Source of the DNA: Streptomyces rubiginosohelvolus
GTDB lineage: Bacteria; Actinomycetota; Actinomycetes; Streptomycetales; Streptomycetaceae
DNA: 64,000 bases
Assembly: GCF_014649875.1 (NCBI RefSeq)
Contig: NZ_BMTW01000001.1
Span: forward strand, 806,001 to 870,000
Direction of reading: 5' to 3'
Shown: positions 33,689-41,744 of the stretch, one piece after another
Numbering within the stretch: the first letter of the stretch is position 1
Layout: each line of letters opens with the position of its first letter
Made by a program: the position numbers and the translations under genes
Notes under the pieces: generated by a model
What the model saw: the letters and a program-made list of their open reading frames with translations, nothing else
The model's database searches: none
What the model was told of the DNA's origin: nothing

Positions 33689-36056
33689 ACCAGACGGCCG
33701 TGCCGGGACCGCCTCCGCAGTCGGCGTCCGGTGCGGCGGCCGGGCTCTCCAGCCACAGCCGGCCCCCGTGCCGTTCCACGATCCGCTTGACCACGGCGAG
33801 GCCGACGCCCGAACCGCCGCCCCGCTCGTCGCGGCGGTGCAGCCGGCGGAACAGCTGAAGGACGTCCGCCTGCTGCCCGGCCGGGATCCCGATGCCGTTG
33901 TCCCGGACGACGAGAGCCGTCACCGTAGCCCCGCCCTCCTCACGGGCCTGGCCCGGCACGGCGGTCCGTACCGCTTCCACCCACACCCGCCGCTCCCCCG
34001 CACCCTCGTCCGCCGCGTACTTGGCCGCGTTCACGAGCAGGTTCTCCAGCACCTCCCGCAGCCGCTCCCGGTCCGCCCGCAGCCGGGGCAGGGCCGCCGG
34101 GCGCACCAGCGTCACCCCCTGCTCGGCCAGCCGGCCCCCGGCCACCACCAGCGCGTCGTCCAGCACCTCGTCCACCGACAGCGCCTCGCGCTCCAGGCCC
34201 ACCTGCCCCAGGCGCGAGAAGTGCAGCAGCGAGTCCAGCAGCCCGTCCATGCGCTCCGCGAGCCGCCGTACGGTGGTCAGCCGGCGCAGGGACGTCGTGT
34301 CCAGGACGGTCCCGGCGTCCTCGACGATGAACGCGGCGGCGTTCGAGATCCCCCGCAACGGCTCCTTGAGGTCGTGCGCCGCCGCGTGCGCGAACGAGTC
34401 CAGGTCCTCGTTCGTCCGGGCCAGCTCCGTGTTCCGCGCCTCCAGCGCCACGACCTGGCGGGTCAGCAGCCCCGACACCTCCCGCCACAGCTCGCCGGCG
34501 ACCACCCGCTGGGCCGGACTCCACGGCGCGCTCCGCCCTCGTACGGTCGCCCGGTAGACCGCCGCCGAACCGCGCGGGGTCAGCCGCTCGCCCCCGGGGC
34601 CCGTACGCACTGGCCGGGACGGATCGGCCGCCCACTCCCGGGGCGCGGGCTGCTCACGACGCCACCAGGCCAGCAGGTCGCCGTCCCGGTTGAACGGGAG
34701 GAGCAGCAGACCGGCAGGGATCCCTTCGGCCTCGGCCTCCTCCGGCTCCAGGCCCAGCGCTTCGGGCAGCCGGTCGCTGCTCCAGACCTCGCCGACGGAG
34801 CCGTCCTGCGCGAGCCGGGCCAGCAGACCGGACAGCGCGTCCGGCAGCGGCGCCCCCGCCGTCAGCGTCTCCGTACCCCGCAGCAGCACCGCCCCGTCCG
34901 CGTCGAGCAGTTCGGCGAGGCCGGATCCGGGTCGCATCCAGTCGTCCGGTGCCCCGGAGGTCAGCCGGGCCAGCACGGCGGCGAGCGCCCGCCGGTTCCG
35001 GGCCAGCTCGTCCGCCTCCTCGCGCCCGGCGACGGCCGCCAGTTGCAGGGACAACGCGATCCCGAAGAACTCGCACGCCGCCCGCGCCTCGGGCGACAGC
35101 CGCGTCGGCTCGTCGCCGTGGCAGGCGATCAGCCCCCACAACTCCCCTTCTTGCAGCAGCGATACGGACATGGACGAGGCCACCCCGATGTTGCGCAGGT
35201 ACTCGAGGTGGTAGCCGGAGACCGTCCGCAGCACGGAGGCGGAGAGGTCCAGCGGCTCACCCGTGTCCGCCCGCAGCTCGGGCACGAGCCCCGCCGTGCG
35301 GTCGTCCACATCGCCGATGACCCGGATCCAGTTACGGGCGTAGAGGCGGCGGGCCTGCGGCGGGATGTCACTGGCCGGGAACCACAGGTCCAGCCAGGGT
35401 TCGCGCCCCTCGCTGCGGTCCTCCGCGATCACCTGGCCTGGCCCGTCACGGCCGTCGAAGCGGTACGCCACCACCCGGTCGTAGCCGGTGAGCGTCCGAA
35501 TCTCCCGGACGGCGGCCGCACAGCACTCGGTGACGTCGGTCGCGCCCTGGAGCTTCTGCAGGGCTCGCCGCACCCGGGGGTAGAAGTTCTGGAACACGAA
35601 CGGCCCGCCCTCGGACCGGGGTTCGAACTCCAGGACCAGCAGATCCCCGTTCCGGTGCACGGTCACGTCGAACAGCCGGGCCCCGCCCTCATCCCCCAGG
35701 GTCAGCGGCAGCACTCCGGAGGACGCGGGCCCCTCCTGCGGGGCGGCCGCGCCGGAGTCCGTCACGGCCTCCGCGCTCTCCCGCGCCAGCGCCCACTGCT
35801 CGTCACCGATCAGCTCCGTGACCGGCCGGCCCAGCAGCTCCCCGGCCGCCCGGCCCAGCACCTCGGCCGCGTTCCGGCTGACGGTGTCCACGACGGCGTC
35901 GTCCCACCGCGCGGCGATCAGTGCCCCGTACGACTGGACACCTCCGAGCAGATGGATCGGCTCGCGCACACACTGCGACAGGTCGAAATCCTGGCTGACC
36001 CCGGCCTCGGCCGCGACCGCCCTGGGGGTGAGCCACCCTTGTACGTCGTCCGGCAC
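33654..36056 (-). CDS. Bacteriophytochrome histidine kinase
   Basis: An 800-residue red/far-red photoreceptor kinase. PAS_2 domain first, with Cys29 in DLSQCVREPIHLLGGVQSYG, the position that binds biliverdin in bacteriophytochromes. The GAF chromophore domain carries the PASDIP motif (WFPASDIPPQARRLYARNWIRV, ~residue 230) and the conserved His of YHLEYLRNIGVASSMSVSLL. A PHY region follows, then HisKA with His in HAAAHDLKEPLRG (~561), and HATPase with DNGIGIP and GGSGVGLAVV. GTG 36056 is chosen because it directly precedes the family N terminus. No heme oxygenase gene is nearby, so biliverdin must come from elsewhere. Confidence 0.93.
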   Translation of the reverse strand: MPDDVQGWLTPRAVAAEAGVSQDFDLSQCVREPIHLLGGVQSYGALIAARWDDAVVDTVSRNAAEVLGRAAGELLGRPVTELIGDEQWALARESAEAVTDSGAAAPQEGPASSGVLPLTLGDEGGARLFDVTVHRNGDLLVLEFEPRSEGGPFVFQNFYPRVRRALQKLQGATDVTECCAAAVREIRTLTGYDRVVAYRFDGRDGPGQVIAEDRSEGREPWLDLWFPASDIPPQARRLYARNWIRVIGDVDDRTAGLVPELRADTGEPLDLSASVLRTVSGYHLEYLRNIGVASSMSVSLLQEGELWGLIACHGDEPTRLSPEARAACEFFGIALSLQLAAVAGREEADELARNRRALAAVLARLTSGAPDDWMRPGSGLAELLDADGAVLLRGTETLTAGAPLPDALSGLLARLAQDGSVGEVWSSDRLPEALGLEPEEAEAEGIPAGLLLLPFNRDGDLLAWWRREQPAPREWAADPSRPVRTGPGGERLTPRGSAAVYRATVRGRSAPWSPAQRVVAGELWREVSGLLTRQVVALEARNTELARTNEDLDSFAHAAAHDLKEPLRGISNAAAFIVEDAGTVLDTTSLRRLTTVRRLAERMDGLLDSLLHFSRLGQVGLEREALSVDEVLDDALVVAGGRLAEQGVTLVRPAALPRLRADRERLREVLENLLVNAAKYAADEGAGERRVWVEAVRTAVPGQAREEGGATVTALVVRDNGIGIPAGQQADVLQLFRRLHRRDERGGGSGVGLAVVKRIVERHGGRLWLESPAAAPDADCGGGPGTAVWFTLEEPPEARP

Positions 36057-36213
36057 CGTCTCTGCTCCGTCCCTCGGCTGCGCCCCCTCCTTCCTACCCC
36101 CTGGTGGTCGCACCAGGTGTAGGCCACCTCTCCCCGGGCACTCGAAAGCCAGCGGAAAACACCGAGGAAGCACCGCAAGAATAGGCGAGGCGACCTTCGC
36201 GAAAGGAGCCACA

Positions 36214-36567
36214 ATGAGCGACTCCCTGTGGGGCTACCAGCCGTCGAGCGGTCACACCGCGGGCGTCGATCTGACCGGCTATTCGGTCGAGGCGACCGAC
36301 GGCAGTATCGGAAAGGTCGACAAGTATTCCGACGAGGTGGGCTCGGCCTATCTGCTCGTCGACATCGGAGTATGGATCTTCGGCAAGGACGTCCTGCTAC
36401 CCGCGGGCACGGTGAAGCGCATCGACACGGAGGACCGGAAGGTCCACGTCGACCTCACCAAGGAACAGGTCAAGGACTCCCCGGAGTTCGACCGCAACCA
36501 CCAGACCGAGGATGCGGCCTACCACGAGCAGCTGTCCGCGTACTACACCGCGTACCGCATCCTGTGA
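36214..36567 (+). CDS. PRC-barrel domain protein
   Basis: A 117-residue protein. The central PRC-barrel is GYSVEATDGSIGKVDKYSDEVGSAYLLVDIG through VLLPAGTVKRIDTEDRKVHVDLTKEQVKDSPEF, followed by a Tyr-rich end (YHEQLSAYYTAYRIL). PRC-barrels act as protein-interaction or stress-linked modules; many Streptomyces copies respond to stress sigma factors. The start has an ideal GAAAGGAG. It is divergent from the phytochrome gene, but a link to light sensing is only by position. Confidence 0.87.
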   Translation: MSDSLWGYQPSSGHTAGVDLTGYSVEATDGSIGKVDKYSDEVGSAYLLVDIGVWIFGKDVLLPAGTVKRIDTEDRKVHVDLTKEQVKDSPEFDRNHQTEDAAYHEQLSAYYTAYRIL

Positions 36568-36591
36568 CGGAGACGCGCGTACGGCCCTGAA

Positions 36592-36632
36592 CGGCGGCGG
36601 GCCCGACCCCGAGGAGGGGCCGGCCCCGCCGT
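36592..36632 (+). terminator. GC-rich hairpin after the PRC-barrel gene
   Basis: An outer stem CGGCGG.../...CCGCCG and an inner stem ACCCC/GGGGC fold the segment after the stop into a long GC-rich hairpin. It begins 25 bases after the stop codon. The exact pairing is approximate. Confidence 0.5.
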
Positions 36633-36686
36633 CTCACGTGTGGCGTCCTATAACTATGCGACTTTAATAACGGGATCTTGCAGCCC

Positions 36687-37355
36687 TCAGCCCGCCAGGT
36701 CCGACCAGAACGGCACCCGGGCCCCGGCGGCGGGCTGCGGCCACCTCTTCCCCGGGTCCGGGTCCCCGAACTCCTGCTCAACCCACTCCGCCAGGTCCCG
36801 CCCGTAGTGGATGGTGTCCGCACCGACGACGGAGAGCACCGGCCGCCCATGAGCCACCCCCGCCCCCGTACCGGAGTCCGTCCCCGCACCCAGGCCCGTC
36901 CCCGAGGCCAGATACCGGTGCGAGTAGAGCGGGATCAGTGCCGGTACGGAGGCGAGCGCGGCCCGTGCCGCCGCCACGGCCTCCGCCGGGTCCGCCGGGC
37001 GCGGCCCCCACCGCCCGCCGGGCAGCCACCAGCCGTGCTCCACCGAGAACAGCAGCTCTTTTACCGGCCGCCCCAGCCGCTCCCGGATCAGCTCCGGGTC
37101 GCCGTCCCGCCAGTTGGGCCACGGGCTCCGCGGGGACTCGCCCTCCTCCGGGGGCACCGCCCGGTCCACCGGCAGCCCGGCCGCCAGGAAACCCCGGTGG
37201 TCGGGGGCGAACACGATGCCGTACTCCGCCTCGATCCGGTCGAACTCCGCATCGCTCAGACCGGGTTCCCACGTGCACACGCCCAGCTCCGCCAGACGGC
37301 GTGCCGCCTGTGCCCCCGCCCGTACTCCCTCACGTACCGCCTCGTCACCGGTCAT
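36687..37355 (-). CDS. Conserved hypothetical protein (SMI1/KNR4-like features)
   Basis: A 222-residue protein. GLSDAEFDRIEAEYGIVFAPDHRGFLAAGLP resembles the opening of SMI1/KNR4 (SUKH) proteins, and SVVGADTIHYGRDLAEWVEQEFGDP resembles their closing segment with its DxxxYG pattern. The middle is Trp-rich (PWPNWRDGDPELI, HGWWLPGGRWGPRP). SUKH proteins include toxin-immunity factors, but there is no polymorphic toxin nearby. Divergent from the LacI gene. The SUKH assignment is tentative. Confidence 0.7.
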   Translation of the reverse strand: MTGDEAVREGVRAGAQAARRLAELGVCTWEPGLSDAEFDRIEAEYGIVFAPDHRGFLAAGLPVDRAVPPEEGESPRSPWPNWRDGDPELIRERLGRPVKELLFSVEHGWWLPGGRWGPRPADPAEAVAAARAALASVPALIPLYSHRYLASGTGLGAGTDSGTGAGVAHGRPVLSVVGADTIHYGRDLAEWVEQEFGDPDPGKRWPQPAAGARVPFWSDLAG

Positions 37356-37381
37356 CGCAGCAGCCTAACGACAGCCGCTCC

Positions 37382-37395
37382 TGGGAGCGCTCTCA
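37382..37395. promoter_or_regulatory. LacI-type operator upstream of the repressor gene
   Basis: TGGGAGCGCTCTCA differs from the CebR/CelR box TGGGAGCGCTCCCA by one base and from the two glucan-locus operators (at 41528 and 41692) in two bases. It lies about 135 bases before the TTG start of the LacI gene and just upstream of a -10-like TAGGCT (37416-37421), as expected for autoregulation. Confidence 0.65.
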
Positions 37396-37530
37396 GCGAT
37401 GTCGGCGCCCGGCGCTAGGCTGTAGACGATCCGGCGACGACACCGAGCACGCACCACGCACACGTACGCGCAGACGCGGACGCACGCACCGGCCCGCGTA
37501 TCGCCGCCCCGTCGACAAGGAGCGACCGCC

Positions 37531-38574
37531 TTGCCCGAGCAGTCCCCCGGGTCCCGGCCCACCCTGGAAGCCGTCGCGGCACGCGCGGGGGTGTCGCGGG
37601 CCACCGCCTCACGGGTCGTCAACGGGGGCGATGGCGTCCGCAAGCCGCTCGTGGACAAGGTACTCAAGGCCGTCGAGGAGCTCGGCTACATCCCGAACCA
37701 CGCGGCGCGGACCCTCGTCACCCGGCGCACCGGAGCGGTGGCCGTGGTCATCGCGGAGCCGGAGACCCGGTTCTTCTCCGACCCCTTCTTCTCCCAGCAG
37801 ATCCGGGGCATAAGCAAGGAGCTGACCGCCCACGACACCCAGCTCGTCCTGCTGCTGGTGGAGGGGCCCGGGGACTTCGACCGGATCGCCCGGTATCTGG
37901 CCGGCGGGCATGTCGACGGGGCGCTCGCCTTCTCGCTGCACACCGACGACCCGGTGCCCGCGATCACCCGGCGGGCGGGCATTCCGGCGGTGTACGGCGG
38001 GCGGCCCAGCTGGACCGCCGACCCGGGCGACCAGGCCGTCCCGTACGTCGACGCGGACAACCGGGGCGGGGCCAGGCTGGCCGTGCAGTATCTGCGGGAC
38101 CTGGGGCGGGAGCGCATCGCGCACATCGCCGGGCCCGCCGACCAGACCTCCGCGATGGACCGGCTGGACGGCTACCGGGACGTGCTGCTGGACGTGGACC
38201 CGACGCTCGTCGCCGACGGGGCGTTCACCGTGGAGAGCGGAGCCCGGGCGATGGCGGAGCTGCTGGAGAGGCGGCCCGACCTGGACGCGGTCTTCGTCGC
38301 CAACGACCTGATGGCCTCGGGCGCACTGCGGGTCCTGCGCGAGCGGGGGATCTCGGTGCCGGAGCAGGTGGCGCTGGTGGGGTTCGACGACATGGACTCG
38401 GTGGCCTCGGAGACGGATCCGCCGCTGACGACCGTCGGCCAGGAGATCGAGGGGCAGGGGCGGCTGATGGCCCGCCTGCTGCTGCGCGCCCTGGACCGGG
38501 AGCGTACGGGCAGCGGCGACGTCCCGGAGTCGGTGATCACCCCGGTCACGCTGGTACGGCGGGCCTCCGCCTGA
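37531..38574 (+). CDS. LacI-family repressor of the beta-glucan locus
   Basis: A 347-residue LacI/GalR protein. The helix-turn-helix is at residues ~11-30 (TLEAVAARAGVSRATASRVV) with the hinge LGYIPNHAARTL. A sugar-binding periplasmic-type domain follows, closest in style to cellobiose or beta-glucoside regulators: DGALAFSLHTDDPVPAI, PYVDADNRGGARLAVQYL, VFVANDLMASGALRVLRERG. The start is TTG, with AAGGAG eight bases upstream. It probably binds the three TGAGAGCGCTCTCA-type operators in this region and releases them when laminaribiose or a similar oligosaccharide enters. Confidence 0.92.
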   Translation: MPEQSPGSRPTLEAVAARAGVSRATASRVVNGGDGVRKPLVDKVLKAVEELGYIPNHAARTLVTRRTGAVAVVIAEPETRFFSDPFFSQQIRGISKELTAHDTQLVLLLVEGPGDFDRIARYLAGGHVDGALAFSLHTDDPVPAITRRAGIPAVYGGRPSWTADPGDQAVPYVDADNRGGARLAVQYLRDLGRERIAHIAGPADQTSAMDRLDGYRDVLLDVDPTLVADGAFTVESGARAMAELLERRPDLDAVFVANDLMASGALRVLRERGISVPEQVALVGFDDMDSVASETDPPLTTVGQEIEGQGRLMARLLLRALDRERTGSGDVPESVITPVTLVRRASA

Positions 38575-38623
38575 AGCGGGCCCGCCCGGGCCCCGCGCGA
38601 ACGTACGGCGGGCCTCCGCCTGA
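38554..38623. repeat. Duplicated 3' end of the LacI gene
   Basis: The last 21 bases of the LacI gene, including its TGA (38554-38574), are repeated exactly 49 bases later (38603-38623). The second copy forms the 5' arm of the terminator at 38606. Confidence 0.85.
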
Positions 38624-38641
38624 GGAACCGGAGACCCGCCG
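38606..38641 (+). terminator. LacI gene terminator built from the duplicated end
   Basis: CGGCGGGCCTCCG (38606-38618) pairs with CGGAGACCCGCCG (38629-38641), 12 of 13 pairs, with a 10-base loop. The 5' arm lies within the duplicated copy of the gene end. It also stands between two convergent genes. Confidence 0.6.
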
Positions 38642-38680
38642 CGCTCTACGTCACCCTTGCCGGTCGTCGACCGGCAGCGG

Positions 38681-41491
38681 TCACTGGTACGGAATCCGCA
38701 GCACCGCCGCGTCCGTGCCGGTCTGCACCTGGGACGTGCCGTTGCCGAGCGCGTTCCAGATCTCCAGCCGGACCGTGCCGTTCTTCAGCTCGCCGAGGCT
38801 GCCGGTGGTCGCCTGCGCGCCGACCGCCTGCGTGTACTCCTCCCACCCGGCGACCGGGTCGGTCGCGAAGTAGCGGAAGGTCTCGGTGCGGTCGAACGTG
38901 CCGTCGCCGGTCAGGTCGTAGCTGACCCGGACCTGCGGGGCGAGCCCGACCTTCGTGCCGGCGTCCACCCGGAGGCGGAAGCCGGTGGCGGCCCCGGCGG
39001 TGACCTTGCCGTTGACCTTCTTCACCTCGTAGACGGTCGGGCGGTACGGGGTGCCGTCCCGGTTGACGCCGTCGGCCGAGGCGATGGTGTCCGCGCCCGC
39101 CGGGTCGGTGGTGGCGGTGGTGAGGACGCCACCGGTCTTGAGGCGGAAGGTGTTCCCGGTGGACGGGTTGCCCGGGTCCGGGTCGGGATCCGGGTCGCTG
39201 CCGCCAGGACCCGTGCTCGTGGCCGTCGAACGGGCGGGCACGGACAGGGTCTTGCCGTCGGAGAAGGTCACCGTACGGGCGGTGGAGCCGTGGTTGTGCG
39301 CGGTGTAGGTGCGCGTCCCGTTCTTCGAGAAGACGGCGGAGGTCGGAATGTCGCCGCTGACCGTCATGTCGGGGGCGCCCACCGCCGCGAGGGTGTTGAT
39401 CCAGTGGTAGGTGTGCGCCTTGGACTCACCCTGCTCGGGGGTGTAGTTGCCGTTCACCCCGTCCCACTTGGCCTTCGCGGACGCCGGGTCGGAGAGCGAC
39501 TCGAACTCCCAGAGCAGGTCGCGCCACTCCTGGGCGGGCCCGCCGTTCTCGCGCTCCATCTCGGCGATGTTCCGCTTGATGGCGGCCTTCTCGCGGGCGA
39601 GGTGAAGCGAACCGCCGGTCACCGGCAGGACGTTGATGCCGTGGATCTCCTCCGGGTTGGCGGTCCACCAGGTGGAGTACGCGCCGCCACTGCCCCAGAC
39701 CATGCCGACCGTGTCGTGGCCGAAGGAGGCGGGGAAGACCTGCTGCGAGGCGTCGAACCAGTACTGGGTGATCGCCTCGGACTCGGTGGTCAGCAGGTAG
39801 CTGCCGAGGTCGCGCAGCGCGTTGTCGCCGGTGGCCGAGCCGAAGAGCACCAGGGCGGCGCTCAGATTGATCGACTCCGAGGAGGACTCCTGGTTGTTGC
39901 CCGCCGCGAAGCCCTGGTGGCCGGAGGCCCAGCTGTGGCCCGCGTACACGTCGAAGCCGCGCAGGAAGGGGTAGGCGGAGTCGGTGCGGCTGGCGTTGGC
40001 GGTGTCCCGGATCAGGTGCTTGATCATCGTGCCCCAGGCCGAGTCGGCGACCCAGGCCTGGTCGTACTGGGCGATGATCGCCGCCGCGTAGACGTAGTAG
40101 CTGTAGTGGAAGTGGTGGTCGTTGAGCTCGGTGTCGCTGCCGTACGAGGCCGGGTAGCCGGTGAGGGTCTTCCAGTCCTTGTCGTAGCTGAACTCACTGG
40201 CCCCGCCCGCCGTGAACCACTCCTGGAGCCGGCCCTTCATCAGGCCGAGGAGCTTGTCGCGGGTGGCGGTCTGGCCGATCTGGTCGGCGACGGGCACCAG
40301 CTGGGCGAGGCGGCCGAGCGCCTTGCCGGTCCAGTAGGTGTCGGTGGCCCCGGAGAACGGGTCGGAGGCGTTCGCGACCTCGTTGAGGTAGCCGGTCAGC
40401 CGGGCCTTGTCGACGCCGCTGGAAGCGGGCAGCGCGGGCACGACGCCGTTGTTCTTCTGACTGGTGGTGAAGGTGGCGGACTCGCGCACCTTCATAGTGC
40501 CGCGCGGCGATACGTACGTGTACGGGGTCAGCGCGTCGGAGGTGTGCAGCCACTGGTGGCGGTAGAGGGCCTGGAGCGTGCCGCGCTCGGAGCCCTCCTT
40601 GGCCTCGGTGGTCAGGCTGTAGGTCGCCCGGACGTTGCCGCCGGTGGTCTGCCAGGCCACCTGGGAGCCGGTGACGAAGCTGAAGGCGTACTTCCGGTAG
40701 GTGGAGAGCGCGTCCGTGGAGGGCAGCACGGCGAGCGAGAAGTAGTCCTTGGAGCCGAGACCCGCGGTGATCGTGGAACCGGAGATGTTCCAGTCGCTGC
40801 CGGTCGGCGCGAAGAGCGCGTAGTGGTGCCCGGCGACGGTGATGCCGAGGACGTTGCCCTGGTCGGAGAAGACGGTGGGCGCGGAGGCGGTCGTGATGCG
40901 GGCGTCGCCGCCGGAGCCCTTGGCGTACACGAAGGGCATGCCGTGGCCGATGGTGGCCCGGAAGGTGCGCGATCCGTCGGCCCAGTAGGGCGTGACGGTC
41001 CAGTCGGACCAGGCGTCGGCCTTGGTGTCGGGCGAGTTCAGGCCGGAGAGCCCGACGGTGAGGTCGGCCTTGTGGGCGTACTCGTACTGGCGGCCGTCGC
41101 CGACGATCGCGGGCGTGGTCGGATAGCCGACCTCCAGGCCGGACGCCTTGGCCTGGTACGTGAGCGGGTGACCGTACATGGGGGTGCTGTACGGGTTGTC
41201 GCCGTAGCGCTGGAAGGCCAGCGAGGACCACCAGTCGTTGGTCGGGACCGGCTTGGACCGGGCGGCGGTGGTGAGCTTCGGGGTGACGGGCGCCCCGGTG
41301 TTGGTGGTCGGCCCCTGGGTGCCGGCCGGGCGCGCGTCGGTGTAGCTGCCGGCGCCGGCGGGGATGGTGGCGGCGGCAGCGGGGGAAGCGGCGGGGCCCA
41401 GGCCCACGGCGGCCACGGCGATCGCGAGGAGCGTCGCGGCCGCGGGTCTGGGGGTGACTCGGGAAACGAGTCCGGAGAGGGAGGTCAGCAC
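38681..41491 (-). CDS. Secreted GH81 endo-beta-1,3-glucanase
   Basis: A 936-residue exported enzyme. A signal peptide (ATLLAIAVAAVGLGPAASPAAAA) leads to a GH81 catalytic region with TNDWWSSLAFQRYGDNPYSTPMYGHPL, NDHHFHYSYYVYAAAIIAQYD (catalytic Asp region) and NQESSSESINLSAALVLFG (paired Glu). A DPDPDPD linker precedes a C-terminal ~150-residue beta-rich module, possibly a carbohydrate-binding domain. It should cut laminarin- or fungal-wall-type beta-1,3-glucan outside the cell. GTG 41491 is chosen as start because GAGG lies eight bases upstream; ATG 41509 is the alternative. A LacI-type operator sits in its promoter. Confidence 0.9.
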   Translation of the reverse strand: MLTSLSGLVSRVTPRPAAATLLAIAVAAVGLGPAASPAAAATIPAGAGSYTDARPAGTQGPTTNTGAPVTPKLTTAARSKPVPTNDWWSSLAFQRYGDNPYSTPMYGHPLTYQAKASGLEVGYPTTPAIVGDGRQYEYAHKADLTVGLSGLNSPDTKADAWSDWTVTPYWADGSRTFRATIGHGMPFVYAKGSGGDARITTASAPTVFSDQGNVLGITVAGHHYALFAPTGSDWNISGSTITAGLGSKDYFSLAVLPSTDALSTYRKYAFSFVTGSQVAWQTTGGNVRATYSLTTEAKEGSERGTLQALYRHQWLHTSDALTPYTYVSPRGTMKVRESATFTTSQKNNGVVPALPASSGVDKARLTGYLNEVANASDPFSGATDTYWTGKALGRLAQLVPVADQIGQTATRDKLLGLMKGRLQEWFTAGGASEFSYDKDWKTLTGYPASYGSDTELNDHHFHYSYYVYAAAIIAQYDQAWVADSAWGTMIKHLIRDTANASRTDSAYPFLRGFDVYAGHSWASGHQGFAAGNNQESSSESINLSAALVLFGSATGDNALRDLGSYLLTTESEAITQYWFDASQQVFPASFGHDTVGMVWGSGGAYSTWWTANPEEIHGINVLPVTGGSLHLAREKAAIKRNIAEMERENGGPAQEWRDLLWEFESLSDPASAKAKWDGVNGNYTPEQGESKAHTYHWINTLAAVGAPDMTVSGDIPTSAVFSKNGTRTYTAHNHGSTARTVTFSDGKTLSVPARSTATSTGPGGSDPDPDPDPGNPSTGNTFRLKTGGVLTTATTDPAGADTIASADGVNRDGTPYRPTVYEVKKVNGKVTAGAATGFRLRVDAGTKVGLAPQVRVSYDLTGDGTFDRTETFRYFATDPVAGWEEYTQAVGAQATTGSLGELKNGTVRLEIWNALGNGTSQVQTGTDAAVLRIPYQ

Positions 41492-41527
41492 GAGCAGCAC
41501 CTCGATCATGGGGGGCGAAGAGCGCGT

Positions 41528-41543
41528 TCGAGAGCGCTCTCAA
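41528..41543. promoter_or_regulatory. LacI-type operator of the GH81 gene
   Basis: GAGAGCGCTCTC is a perfect 12-base core (41530-41541) within TCGAGAGCGCTCTCAA. It lies immediately downstream of the predicted GH81 promoter, covering the transcription start, the classic place for repression. Confidence 0.75.
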
Positions 41544-41552
41544 GTGCCAAGG

Positions 41553-41582
41553 AACGTAAAACTCCTGAAACGTGAGTGTCAA
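41553..41582 (-). promoter_or_regulatory. Promoter of the GH81 glucanase gene
   Basis: On the minus strand, TTGACA (41582-41577) and TACGTT (41558-41553) are separated by 18 bases. The -35 is the ideal vegetative hexamer, and the -10 keeps TAnnnT. The start point would be near 41546, at the edge of the operator. Confidence 0.65.
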
Positions 41583-41691
41583 GAGAACGCACACAGGCGG
41601 CAGTTGGAAGGCGGTCCGGTGTAACCCCAAGCTGTTATGCGTTCGAGTCTTGACGGGGCGAGGACGGTGGGAGACGCTCCAGACGCAGGTT

Positions 41692-41707
41692 TTGAGAGCG
41701 CTCTCAA
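41692..41707. promoter_or_regulatory. LacI-type operator of the sugar transporter operon
   Basis: TTGAGAGCGCTCTCAA is a perfect 16-base palindrome 37 bases before the binding-protein start. A possible -35 (TTGACG, 41650-41655) lies upstream, so the site probably covers the start region of the transporter transcript. Confidence 0.75.
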
Positions 41708-41744
41708 GGCGCTCGGTTCATCCCGAAGCCAAGGGAGGCTTCCC

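Noticed and set aside
33654..36212. Longer start (to 36212) for the bacteriophytochrome
   Set aside because: The added ~50 residues (APFAKVASPILAVLPRC) overlap the divergent PRC-barrel promoter and are not family-like; GTG 36056 fits the PAS_2 start.
38657..41575. 972-residue plus-strand frame opposite the GH81 gene
   Set aside because: Composition is Gly/Val/Arg/Glu shadow; the opposite strand has a signal peptide and GH81 motifs.
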